A DNA stretch of 64,000 bases from Hormoscilla sp. GUM202 (GCA_005518205.2 RFFC02000002.1:228970-292969); one strand, 5' to 3'; positions 34,100 through 42,170 are shown, counted from the stretch's first letter. Numbers and translations: made by a program. The notes: generated by a model from the letters alone, not told the origin.

Positions 34100-35017
34100 C
34101 TAATTTTCGGACAGAATTTTATCGATCTCGTCGGGAGGTACTCCCATTTTTAGTAAACGTTGGGCTAACTTTTCGGCCCGTTGGCGTTCTGCTTCGGTTT
34201 GTTGGCGTTCGGTTTCGACCTCTTGTTCTAAGGTTTCGGCCCGTTGGCGTTCTGCTTCGACCTCTTGTTCTAAGGTTTCAGCCCGTTGGCGTTCTGCTTC
34301 GACCTCTTGTTCTAAGGTTTCAGCCCGTTGTTCCAAGGTTTCTATTTTGGCTTGTTCTGCTTTAACCAATTCGTCCACTGACGGCGGATCGAGTAATTCT
34401 TTTACCGATAAAGTGAACTCCTCAAACTGACTGGAAATAATTGATGTCTCTTCAGGAAAATCTACAAAACTATATCCTTCTTTATTGTGAGAATTTGCAA
34501 ACACGCGCACTCGTTTCTTTTTCGGATCTACTATCCAGTATTCGGCAATTTCCGCCAGTTCGTATTCCCTGCGTTTAATCTCATAATCATTTTGGCGATT
34601 GCTGCTGACAATCTCTATTACCAGCATGGGCTTTCGATCGAAATCTAACACGCCAGCACCAGGGCGATGACGGACTTCATTCCAAACAGCTTGGCTATAG
34701 ACTACCACATCGGGAATTCTCGATGTATTTTCTTCCGTGCGGACACCGGTTGCTAAACCCTCCACGGCTAAATCCAATTTTTTGGCGGCAAAATAACGCT
34801 GGAACTTGTGAACCAGAAACCTGTAAATATTGGTATGATTGTGGGTCGTTGCTCCCATGGGTATCAATTTCCCTCTGACTAATTCATAGAGAACACCAGG
34901 TTCTCCTTCATAGGAGAGATATTCTTGGAAGGTGAACAGATGTTCTCCGATGCGATGTTCAATTTCAGGAGGTTCCTTGATGGCCACCTCCGTTCCTGGG
35001 ACGACAGCTTGAGTCAT
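34100..35017 (-). CDS. Uma2 family (DUF820) protein, second copy
   Basis: 305 residues from the ATG at 35,017 (MTQAVVPGTEVAIKEPPE); a longer frame upstream runs into repeat DNA. The catalytic-type domain is very close to the protein at 2662-3501, with RIPDVVVYS and PMLVIEIVSS. The coiled-coil tail is different: a 14-residue unit AETLEQEVEAERQR repeated three to four times through 42-bp DNA units. It ends KLAQRLLKMGVPPDEIDKIL. The promoter and RBS region matches that of the first copy. Nuclease activity is possible from the fold but unproven. Confidence 0.85.
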   Translation of the reverse strand: MTQAVVPGTEVAIKEPPEIEHRIGEHLFTFQEYLSYEGEPGVLYELVRGKLIPMGATTHNHTNIYRFLVHKFQRYFAAKKLDLAVEGLATGVRTEENTSRIPDVVVYSQAVWNEVRHRPGAGVLDFDRKPMLVIEIVSSNRQNDYEIKRREYELAEIAEYWIVDPKKKRVRVFANSHNKEGYSFVDFPEETSIISSQFEEFTLSVKELLDPPSVDELVKAEQAKIETLEQRAETLEQEVEAERQRAETLEQEVEAERQRAETLEQEVETERQQTEAERQRAEKLAQRLLKMGVPPDEIDKILSEN

Positions 35018-35067
35018 AATAGACCTCCCTTGCGATCGCGTTATGCAACTATTATAGCACGGGTTCA

Positions 35068-35570
35068 GCCCGGGCTCTGCCTCAGAATGTACGTTCCTTG
35101 CCAGAGTCAGGGAACGAGTTCTGGCGTGAGTCAACGATCGCTCTTATACTATCCCTCGTTGCTAGTTTCTAGCTAGCAACGTTTCCAAGAGGCTCTGCCT
35201 CCTGTCAGGACACGAGGCAGAGCCTCAGAATGTACGTTCCCTGCCAGAGTCAGGGAACGAGTTCTGGCGTGAGTCAACGATCGCTCTTATACTATCCCTC
35301 GTTGCTAGTTTCTAGCTAGCAACGTTTCCAAGAGGCTCTGCCTCCTGTCAGGACACGAGGCAGAGCCTCAGAATGTACGTTCCCTGCCAGAGTCAGGGAA
35401 CGAGTTCTGGCGTGAGTCAACGATCGCTCTTATACTATCCCTCGTTGCTAGTTTCTAGCTAGCAACGTTTCCAAGAGGCTCTGCCTCCTGTCAGGACACG
35501 AGGCAGAGCCTCAGAATGTACGTTCCCTGCCAGAGTCAGGGAACGAGTTCTGGCGTGAGTCAACGATCCC
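35068..35570. repeat. 143-bp tandem repeat, three full copies and a part
   Basis: The phrase GGGAACGAGTTCTGGCGTGA recurs at steps of 143 bases (35,111, 35,254, 35,397, 35,540). Each unit includes CGTTGCTAG..CTAGCAACG and GAGGCTCTGCCTCCTGTC..GAGGCAGAGCCTC, two inverted repeats. It shares the GGCTCTGCCTCCTGTC and GTTCCCTG..CAGGGAAC modules with the 105-bp array at 9.1 kb. Confidence 0.92.
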
Positions 35571-36184
35571 ATAGCCTGGGAAACAATACTGGTAAAATTG
35601 TTTTTATTGTACCACAGATGACAGCGATCGGGTTGACGGGGCGATCGCCCTATGTTGCTGGCTCTGCTGGCACCGGTTAATGGGGCGATCGCCAATGTTA
35701 TGTAATCGCGAATGTTATGTAATCGCCAAAATAATGTAGGGGCACAGCGCCAGCGTATCAACAGATTATCGGTTCATTCGATCGATATAATATCGCCGTG
35801 CCCCGGCCTGTGCGCCCCGGTAAAATGCGATCGCCAATGTCCTGTGTGCCCGGAAATGATGCGATCGCCAATGTTCTGGCGGGGCACGGCAATAGAGATC
35901 TTTTGGTTTATATTGTTGTTTTATCGGTGCGCTGACGCTGTGCCCCTACCGGTGGCATCTGGTGGTAAGAAACCAGATTTTGAGCAAAATCTAGTTTCAC
36001 GGGTTGCGATCGAGAGGTTAGGGTGGTAAGATATAATAGCTAACAGGACGCTATAAGCTGTCCGATTGGTAAGGTGTTACTGTCCCCGGTTTTGCAAAAA
36101 AACCGGGTTTATGCTATATGAGATATCTACCCACAGATATAAAAATGACCGACAAAACAGAACGAGATTAGACGATTATTTTAG
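35571..36184. other. Intergenic region with interspersed repeats
   Basis: Three stretches around 35,640-35,900 carry GCGATCGCCAATGTT repeats and GTAGGGGCACAGCGCC..GGCGGGGCACGG. The part 35,700-35,810 is an inverted copy of the 2455-2540 repeat. AACCGGG repeats follow at about 36,078-36,110. No gene is supported before 36,185. Confidence 0.5.
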
Positions 36185-36475
36185 AACTCAGATGGAGTCG
36201 AACAAATAACTCAGGCATTAGCAGATTATCCCACAGAATCTTTACAGGTAGTTGGCCACGGGGCACCAGGTTGCTTGTATTTAGGCAAGACCCCTCTGGA
36301 TAGAGAGAATTTGTCACGATACAGCCAGCAACTGATGGAGTGGGGAGTTGCTGATATCGGACTGTACCCATGTAATGTAGCAGCCGAAAATAATTCAGAA
36401 TTTATGTTGCGCCTGCACCAACTGACGGACTCCTCCCCCTTCCCTCTCACCGCCCCTGCCCCCTCCAAATCCTGA
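36185..36475 (+). pseudogene. DUF4347 domain fragment
   Basis: After a stop codon just upstream, the frame encodes DGVEQITQALADYPTESLQV then VGHGAPGCLYLGKTPLDREN and IGLYPCNVAAENN..LRLHQLT. This is the second half of a DUF4347 domain, normally at the N-terminus of very large cyanobacterial surface or secreted proteins. The start, the first half and everything after LHQLT are missing. The last residues overlap the end of the opposite trypsin-WD40 gene. Confidence 0.7.
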
Positions 36476-37799
36476 TATCATAGTCCTTGTCCTCGTAGTC
36501 GCATGGACGCCAACTACACCCACTACCACTGACGATTGTCTGCCCATCGGGACTAAAGACGACGCTAAAAACCGGGTCCGAATGACCAGTGAGGGTACGC
36601 AGTAACCTGCCGCTTCCCAGATTCCAAATCTCGATCGTATCGTCCCTACTACCACTGGCTAACAACTGCCCATTGGGACTAATGGCCACGCTCTCAACAC
36701 CGGCAGAATGACCAGTGAGGGTACGCAGTAACCTGCCGCTTCCCAGATCCCAAATCTTGATGGTATTGTCAGAACTGCCATTGGCTAACAACTGCCCATC
36801 AGGACTAATGGCCACGCTATTAATCCAGTCGGAATGACCAGTGAGGGTACGCAGTAACCTGCCGCTTCCCAGATTCCAAATCTTGATGGTATTATCCCAA
36901 CTGCCACTGGCTAACAACTGCCCATCGGGACTCAAGGCGACGCTCAAAACCGAGTCGGAATGACCAGTGAGGGTACGCAGTAACCTGCCGCTTCCCAGAT
37001 TCCAAATCTTGATGGTATTATCCCAACTGCCACTAGCTAACAACTGCCCATCGGGACTCAAGGCGACGTTCGTAACCGGGTCGGAATGACCTTTGAGGGT
37101 GTTGGCTAGAACGTAGTTTGTGGGAGAGGGGTAGATAGGCTTGTAACTATTAATCGGAATGCCAAAAAATTCCGATGCCCCAACATAAGGATCGCGAATG
37201 GCGAGTCCATTAATACCCACTACATTACCTTGTTCATCCAGTATCGGACCGCCACTCATTCCCGGTCTAATAATACTTGTATGGACTAAACTATAGCCCT
37301 CCCCAGTCTTGGACTCAGTTAAGGCAATATTGCCATCGCGAAACCGATATTCCCGTTCTTTTCGGTTCGACGGACCTATTGTACTGACCCAACCTGAAAC
37401 ATAGATTTTCCTACCTACAACTAATTGCGATGAATCCCCTAAATTGGCCACGCGGTAACGTCGGGTGCTAGTAAAACGCAAGACTGCTAAGTCTATTCCC
37501 CCAGGTTGACACATGTCTTGATTGGCATTAACCCGATAGCGACGGCCCGCGTGAGTAATAATAGTATAGGTTCCTGGAGTTTCGATCGCGTGACAGTTGG
37601 TCAGGACAGTATAAGTATCGCCTCGTTTGCCCACGATCGCGCCAGAGACATTTTCCGGTCCATCGATCCGCACAGTAATTTCTTGAGCAATTTTGCCAAC
37701 TTCTTCGGAGGATAACCCCACAGCGATTTGAGGCTGCACCAGGGCCAAGGTAGCCGCCACACCAAGTAACGCTGCGGGTATTTTATAGGATAGTTTCAT
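36447..37799 (-). CDS. Secreted trypsin-like protease with WD40 repeats
   Basis: 450 residues from the ATG at 37,799. A signal peptide (about 1-29) precedes a trypsin-like domain with H70 (LTNCHAIE), D103 (GIDLAVLRF) and S182 (RPGMSGGPIL). From about residue 240 there are five WD40 repeats of 42 residues, each with LKGHSDPV.., SPDGQLLASGSWDNTIKIW; repeats 1 to 4 are nearly identical in DNA as well. Five blades are fewer than the usual seven, so the propeller may be incomplete or completed in a dimer. The last repeat has an insertion (GCSWRPCDYEDKDYD). Probably periplasmic. Confidence 0.88.
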   Translation of the reverse strand: MKLSYKIPAALLGVAATLALVQPQIAVGLSSEEVGKIAQEITVRIDGPENVSGAIVGKRGDTYTVLTNCHAIETPGTYTIITHAGRRYRVNANQDMCQPGGIDLAVLRFTSTRRYRVANLGDSSQLVVGRKIYVSGWVSTIGPSNRKEREYRFRDGNIALTESKTGEGYSLVHTSIIRPGMSGGPILDEQGNVVGINGLAIRDPYVGASEFFGIPINSYKPIYPSPTNYVLANTLKGHSDPVTNVALSPDGQLLASGSWDNTIKIWNLGSGRLLRTLTGHSDSVLSVALSPDGQLLASGSWDNTIKIWNLGSGRLLRTLTGHSDWINSVAISPDGQLLANGSSDNTIKIWDLGSGRLLRTLTGHSAGVESVAISPNGQLLASGSRDDTIEIWNLGSGRLLRTLTGHSDPVFSVVFSPDGQTIVSGSGCSWRPCDYEDKDYDIRIWRGQGR

Positions 37800-37936
37800 A
37801 GTTCTGTGAGTCAATCAATCCTACATTCGGAGCATTGTATATCCTTTGAAAGGGATGGAGAAGAACCTGTCATTCCGAGGGGTGGACAGACTGCGACCAA
37901 TAAACTTCCAGCGGTTCGGCGAGGTTCTTTACCGGT

Positions 37937-38012
37937 CCTCTCATGTCCCCATCGGAACCGGTCCTCTCATGTCCCCATCGGAACCGGTCCTCTCATGTCC
38001 CCATCGGAACCG
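37937..38012. repeat. 26-bp tandem repeat, three copies
   Basis: CCTCTCATGTCCCCATCGGA then ACCGGT is repeated three times, leading directly into the 42-bp array. The lead-in 37,800-37,936 holds no supported gene. Confidence 0.85.
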
Positions 38013-38275
38013 GCGAGGTTCTTTCCCTGAACATTCATGTTCAAAACCTCTCTGTCGAGGTTATTTACTTGAACATTCATGTCCAAAACCTCTCTGTCGA
38101 GGTTTTCAACCCCAACATTCATGTCCAAAACCTCACCGACGAGGTTTTTAACCCAAATATTCATGTCCAAAACCTGAACTGCGAGGTTTTTTACCTGAAA
38201 AGTCATGTCCAAAACCTGAACTGCGAGGTTCTTTACCGGAAAATGCAAGTCCCAAACCTCTCTGGTCTCCCCTCG
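38013..38275. repeat. 42-bp tandem repeat array, about six copies
   Basis: Units follow GAGGTT, a variable 10-12 bp (TTTACCTGAACA and similar), then TTCATGTCCAAAACCTCTCT(G)TC. The 14-codon period leaves open frames on both strands (NLDREVLDMNVQV on the minus strand), neither of which has an RBS or family features. Its sequence is unrelated to the 42-bp array at 22.4-23.0 kb. Confidence 0.85.
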
Positions 38276-38399
38276 CAATCACATATTGGCTGCTCCCGTC
38301 GTGAAGCACCCGCTTACCACAGACTCTCAGAGTCTTGAGAGTTTTCCTCCTCAACTGGTTGCACCGGTTGAGAGTTTCCCTCCTGAACTGGAAGTAGAT

Positions 38400-38594
38400 T
38401 TATCCACGGTCAACCCAGATAATTATTGGCACATTTCCCTTGCTCGTGCGCGCGATCGTGGCCGGTACACCATCACTGCTACCGCAGAAGAACTTATTGT
38501 TGCTTTGGGCCGCACCCGGTTCTGTGGCGGCGGTGGTCCCTAGGGTTAAGGCGAATAACCCAGTCAGGATTTGCCTGAATAACTGGTATTTCAT
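38400..38594 (-). pseudogene. N-terminal part of a COP23-domain protein
   Basis: The frame begins with a signal peptide (MKYQLFRQILTGLFALTLGT) and continues NNKFFCGSSDGVPATIARTS then KGNVPIIIW, which is the start of the COP23 domain (circadian oscillating polypeptide 23 family). It stops at 38,400, after only 64 residues. Downstream in the same frame there is weak resemblance to the rest of the domain (RCNQLRRKTL.., DGSSQYVIARG) until the 42-bp array, so this is probably a full gene disrupted by a stop and repeat expansion. A good RBS-like GAGGAA precedes the ATG. Confidence 0.6.
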
Positions 38595-38708
38595 TTCCTC
38601 GCTCCCTCAGGGAATCAATTAAGAACATAACTATGATATCATATCTATAGAATTAGTCGGCTAGAAGCTAGAAACCGGGTTTCTTGTCCAGCTATCAACA
38701 AGAAATCA

Positions 38709-38867
38709 ATGCTCTCACCAGAGAACGGTTTCTTAACCACAGCCGTTATTAACATTCCTATCAACGACGACGACTTGTCCGAAGGCACGGAAAACCTCAA
38801 TCTCACCTTAGTCAATGCCACCGAAGCGACGATCGGCAACCAAAACACGGCCATTGTCAGCATATAG
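38709..38867 (+). pseudogene. Calx-beta domain fragment
   Basis: A 52-codon frame ending in TAG encodes AVINIPINDDDLSEGTENLN then LTLVNATEATIGNQNTAIVS. The E-G-x-E-x-x-x-L-x-L-x-N pattern is that of Calx-beta domains, which occur in tandem in large cyanobacterial adhesins. No proper start or neighbouring domain is present. It is on the same strand as the DUF4347 fragment 2.2 kb upstream. Confidence 0.65.
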
Positions 38868-39008
38868 CTCATCTCGAAGGCTTTGATGTGATACAGCCGC
38901 CCGAACCCTAAAGGGTCCGGCTACGAGAACCAAGCCCGCCTGCGCGGGCTAGAGTTACCCTTCTTTACCCCTATCCCAGACCTTAAATAGTCACAAGGAG
39001 AACGCAAG

Positions 39009-39287
39009 ATTGTTAATCCTCTAGAAAACATCAGCAACAAGAACCTCAAGCACATCAGTAAGCATTTACCAGAATTTCAGCAATATGATGCCAACCTCAC
39101 CCTGGATGATATAGTTAAACTAGGTCAAGAAATTGCGAAACGCCCGGAAAACTTCATGGGGACTCCAGGCGATAGACAAATTTTTGAGCAAGATGTCATG
39201 TTAGGAGAACAGACGATCCGAGTCCGGGTTGTTCTTAATGCTATAGGAAGCATTCGTTCCGTACATATTAGGAAAGAGTCAGAATGA
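39009..39287 (+). CDS. Toxin-like C-terminal module without a standard start codon
   Basis: The frame from a stop at 38,988 to the TGA at 39,285-39,287 has no ATG, GTG or TTG near its beginning. An AAGGAG at about 38,996 precedes an ATT at 39,009, giving 92 codons: VNPLENISNKNLKHISKHLP then EFQQYDANLTLDDIVKLGQE.., ending VVLNAIGSIRSVHIRKESE. The LKHISKHLPEF opening and the short alpha/beta layout resemble C-terminal nuclease domains of polymorphic (CDI-like) toxins. The next gene overlaps by four bases (ATGA), the usual layout of toxin and immunity genes. It is either read from ATT or is the severed tail of a large toxin. Confidence 0.5.
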   Translation: MVNPLENISNKNLKHISKHLPEFQQYDANLTLDDIVKLGQEIAKRPENFMGTPGDRQIFEQDVMLGEQTIRVRVVLNAIGSIRSVHIRKESE

Positions 39288-39742
39288 TCGACATTAAATG
39301 GACATTAGATGAAGAAGAAGGAATAGATCCCATAGATCCATTGGGCGACATTACCCTCACGGATGGTCGGACAAGTTTCAGCGTAGAATCGACTTATTTA
39401 GATTCCTGGTTTTCGGCATTGATTACAGGAATAAAAGCAGTAAAATCGGGCCACATGGCCACAGTTGAAGTTGCTGAAGAACCCGATATACTTATCTTTG
39501 AACCGTGGGAGTCAGGGATGATCCTATCCTATCAAAACAGTGCTTTGCGGGTCAAGCAAATTGAGGAATTTATGGAAATATTCAGACATGCAGCTCATAA
39601 TTTTCTCTGTCAAGTCGATAACCAGACAGGATGCGATCGCAATCCTTTGCTCAATTTAATTCGCGATTTCTTAGAAGCAGAGAAAATCCCCGCCTTAAGC
39701 GCTAAAGCGCTTACTACAAACAAAAGCATTTGCGTGAGATAA
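39284..39742 (+). CDS. Probable immunity protein
   Basis: 152 residues, starting with MIDIKWTLDEEEGIDPIDPL. Its start overlaps the toxin-like frame by four bases. The protein is acidic (many Asp and Glu in the first half), contains FSVESTYLDSWFSALITGIK and FEPWESGMILSYQNSALRVK, and lacks a signal peptide, all compatible with a cytoplasmic immunity protein that binds a basic nuclease. I cannot name a family. The last 15 or so residues (ALSAKALTTNKSI) come from a copy of the GTAGTAAG hairpin repeat, so the C-terminus is probably altered. Confidence 0.5.
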   Translation: MIDIKWTLDEEEGIDPIDPLGDITLTDGRTSFSVESTYLDSWFSALITGIKAVKSGHMATVEVAEEPDILIFEPWESGMILSYQNSALRVKQIEEFMEIFRHAAHNFLCQVDNQTGCDRNPLLNLIRDFLEAEKIPALSAKALTTNKSICVR

Positions 39743-39787
39743 AATCATATCACCCATGTCAAGTGATTCAGCCCTCCCTTTTTCCCC

Positions 39788-40222
39788 TCATCCTGCTGGC
39801 GAGAAATCAGTAATCAGTTTGAGGGTAACACCGTTTTGGGCCGCCGCATCTGCTTGGCGATCGTCTACTGTAATTAAGGGGCCATCCAGATTCAAGGCCA
39901 AAGCAATATAAAGGGAATCATACACTGCCAATTGACGATTCAAACCAATTTGCAAAGCCTGCAACAGGAGATCCTTTACTGGTACAATCTGGAAAGGTAA
40001 AGCTAACAGTTCATCAATAAATTGCTCCGCATCTGTCTGTGGTAGTCCTTGAAAGCGCACATTCTTCCAAAAAACATTGACGCACTCGATCAGACAAAAC
40101 TCGGGAATATATAAGAGATCGCCTTGATGCATCCGCTCCAACAATACCCGCACCTCGGGCGTGTATTGCTCTATGATGAAACGCTGAATCACTACACTGG
40201 TATCAACTACATAAGTTGCCAT
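39788..40222 (-). CDS. PIN-domain toxin (VapC-type RNase)
   Basis: 144 residues from the ATG at 40,222. The N-terminus MATYVVDTSVV supplies the first conserved aspartate (D7); the conserved LIECVNVFWKN gives the glutamate, and VYDSLYIALAL and PLITVDDRQ supply the remaining acidic residues. VapC toxins cut tRNA or rRNA and stop translation. The ATG overlaps the antitoxin stop by one base (TAATG), ensuring coupled synthesis. A frameshifted paralogue is at 1404-1665. Confidence 0.88.
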   Translation of the reverse strand: MATYVVDTSVVIQRFIIEQYTPEVRVLLERMHQGDLLYIPEFCLIECVNVFWKNVRFQGLPQTDAEQFIDELLALPFQIVPVKDLLLQALQIGLNRQLAVYDSLYIALALNLDGPLITVDDRQADAAAQNGVTLKLITDFSPAG

Positions 40223-40443
40223 TATCTGTCTCGATCCTCCCGTAGCATTTCTACAACTGATGGCGCTCCTGGTGGTGGAGTCCACATATGGCTGTCGATC
40301 GACTCCAAGGTCTTCTTCAAAGCCACTTTGTCTATTACGGGTTCGGGTTGTCGCCAGTACCGCATCATCCGATCGTCCACCACTTCTGCAATCAAAGCTT
40401 TGAGTTCCTCTACTGTCAAGTCAGCTATTACTCGCTCTCCCAT
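40222..40443 (-). CDS. Antitoxin partner of the PIN toxin
   Basis: 73 residues from the ATG at 40,443 (GTG at 40,449 is the alternative). MGERVIADLTVEELKALIAE is followed by a variable middle and SIDSHMWTPPPGAP. The DNA-binding part is not obvious; the leucine-rich first helix may dimerise. It is the first gene of the pair and overlaps the toxin by one base. AAGGAG is placed 9 bases before the ATG, as in the two other copies. Confidence 0.75.
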   Translation of the reverse strand: MGERVIADLTVEELKALIAEVVDDRMMRYWRQPEPVIDKVALKKTLESIDSHMWTPPPGAPSVVEMLREDRDR

Positions 40444-40537
40444 TTTCACTAACTCCTTCTCTTAACTTTTTTTTGCCTGAAATCATTGTAACACAATTTT
40501 TTACGCACAAAATTGGCATCAAATTTATTCCTTGCTA

Positions 40538-40765
40538 TTATCTATCTCGATCTGCACGCAGCATTTCTACAACCCCTAGCCTGCCCGCTCCTGGTGGACT
40601 CCTCCACCTATGGCTAGCGATCGACTCCAAGGTCTTCTTCAAAGCCACTTTGTCTATTACGGGTTCGGGTTGTCGCCAGTACCGCATCATCCTATCGTCT
40701 ACCACCTCAGCAATTAAAGATTTGAGTTCGTCTACTGTCAAGTCAGCTATTACTCGCTCTCCCAT
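40538..40765 (-). CDS. Second antitoxin copy without a toxin
   Basis: 75 residues from the ATG at 40,765, over 80 percent identical by eye to the antitoxin at 40,222-40,443. Downstream (40,475-40,537) there is no PIN gene; instead the upstream region of the other copy follows. The non-coding parts are duplicated too: TTCCTTGCTATTATCTATCT occurs at about 40,530 and 40,845. A tandem duplication of antitoxin plus leader explains this. An orphan antitoxin could protect against related toxins or regulate the pair. Confidence 0.7.
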   Translation of the reverse strand: MGERVIADLTVDELKSLIAEVVDDRMMRYWRQPEPVIDKVALKKTLESIASHRWRSPPGAGRLGVVEMLRADRDR

Positions 40766-40878
40766 TTTCACTAACTCCTTCTCTTACATTATCATGGTAA
40801 CACAATTTTTGGCATTTTCACCAAATTGGCATCAACTTTATTCCTTGCTATTATCTATCTAACAGCAGCATCGCGATT

Positions 40879-41094
40879 TCATCCCCCACCGACGATTGTG
40901 ACAATTTCCAGGCGATCGCCCTCTTGGACTAGGGTCTGGGACCAGAATTGGCGATGCAGAATTTCTCCATTATACTCAACAGCCACCATGGGAAGATTTA
41001 ACCCCAATTGCTCTAACAAAGTAGGCAAGAGGGTATGGGGTGGGCAAGTACAACATTCACCATTTACTTGCAGCGTAATTTGACTAGACATCAT
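40879..41094 (-). CDS. thiS: Sulfur carrier protein ThiS
   Basis: 71 residues, with the beta-grasp pattern ITLQVNGE..LLPTLLEQLGLNL..VAVEYNGEILHR and a C-terminal GGG, of which the last two glycines are adenylated and thiocarboxylated to carry sulfur for the thiazole half of thiamin. Its ATG overlaps the thiE stop by one base (TAATG), so the two are coupled. A start at the second methionine is equally possible. Confidence 0.93.
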   Translation of the reverse strand: MMSSQITLQVNGECCTCPPHTLLPTLLEQLGLNLPMVAVEYNGEILHRQFWSQTLVQEGDRLEIVTIVGGG

Positions 41095-42170
41095 TAGGAA
41101 TCAATCTTGTTGACATATTTAATAGTTTCAATACTCCTCAGTTGAGAGAGGAAATACTGAGTGGCTAAAGTTGGCTCCTCCGCCTGCACGATCGCTCGGA
41201 CAACAGCGATGCGCTGGGCGCCAGCGGACAGCACCTCATTGCAGTTATTCACATCAATGCCCCCGATGGCGAACCAGGGAATCTTGGCATGTTGGGCCGC
41301 ATGGCGGACATAATCCAAACCAGCAGCAGGTTTATCCGGTTTAGTAGGAGTTTCATAAACTGGTCCTACCCCAATATAATCAGCCCCTTCCGCGATCGCC
41401 CGTGCCATTTCCTCTGGGTTAGTAGTCGATCGACCGATCAATCGTTGGGGACCGAGCAACTGGCGGGCCAAAGCAATAGAAATATCCTGCTGTCCCAGGT
41501 GAACGCCATCAGCATCCACCGCCACAGCCAGATCCACCCGGTCATTCATAATAAATAAAGCCCCATAGCGCGTGCAGAGTGCCCGCAGTTTTTGGGCCCG
41601 ATCGAGGCGAACAATATCTTCTTCAGATTTATCCCGGTACTGTACCAGAGTTAACCCCCCAAGCATAGCAGCTTCTACAATAGTCAACAGCTTTTCGGAA
41701 GCAGATGTCACCAGATAAAGCTGGGAGGCCCACAACTGCTGACGACGCCGATAAGCCAACAAATTACTTTCCAGACTGTAGACTCGATAGCGCATCTGCT
41801 TACAGGCCGCTGCCATATCGGGATTATCCAGCTTACCATACTCTTCCAAAACCCGCAGGGCTTCTTCCACGCGACAAAAGTTTGCCTGCAATAGCTGTCC
41901 AATATCAGAACGCCGTTGTTCTTGGGCATGGGTCAAATCAGTACCCGGGTCAGAGGGAGTATCTCGGGCTGAGCGAATTTCCTGGCTATGCCACGTAGCA
42001 AGTGAGTGCCGCAGTTGCTTACATTCATCTGTCAGATGCTCGCTATTGAGACCAAAGCGACACCATTCTTCCAGAATGCGCAAACCTTCGCGGGCGCGGT
42101 CTAAGTTAGCATCCAAAATCCGGTAAATAGCCGACTGGGCGAATCTATTTCCCTCATGTCTATCCCCCAT
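41094..42170 (-). CDS. thiE: Thiamine-phosphate synthase ThiE with N-terminal ThiD2-like domain
   Basis: 358 residues. The first 150 form the ThiD2-type helical domain (YRILDANLDRAREGLRILEE, then RVEEALRVLEEYGKL) that cyanobacterial ThiE proteins carry. The TIM-barrel ThiE part follows: LYLVTS, VQYRDKS, IMNDRVDLAV, GVHLGQQD, GRSTTNPEE, GVGPVYETPTK and AIGGID. It joins HMP pyrophosphate and thiazole phosphate to thiamin phosphate. The upstream region shows no TPP riboswitch that I can recognise. thiS is translationally coupled downstream. Confidence 0.95.
   Translation of the reverse strand: MGDRHEGNRFAQSAIYRILDANLDRAREGLRILEEWCRFGLNSEHLTDECKQLRHSLATWHSQEIRSARDTPSDPGTDLTHAQEQRRSDIGQLLQANFCRVEEALRVLEEYGKLDNPDMAAACKQMRYRVYSLESNLLAYRRRQQLWASQLYLVTSASEKLLTIVEAAMLGGLTLVQYRDKSEEDIVRLDRAQKLRALCTRYGALFIMNDRVDLAVAVDADGVHLGQQDISIALARQLLGPQRLIGRSTTNPEEMARAIAEGADYIGVGPVYETPTKPDKPAAGLDYVRHAAQHAKIPWFAIGGIDVNNCNEVLSAGAQRIAVVRAIVQAEEPTLATQYFLSQLRSIETIKYVNKIDS

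Noticed and set aside
37943..38338. ORF of 131 codons over the 42-bp array
   Set aside because: Both strands are open because of the 14-codon period; there is no RBS or homology, and the end overlaps the COP23-like fragment.
38286..38543. Plus-strand ORF starting MAAPVVKHPLTTDS
   Set aside because: It is antisense to the COP23-like signal peptide and domain, which has clear family features; the plus frame has none.
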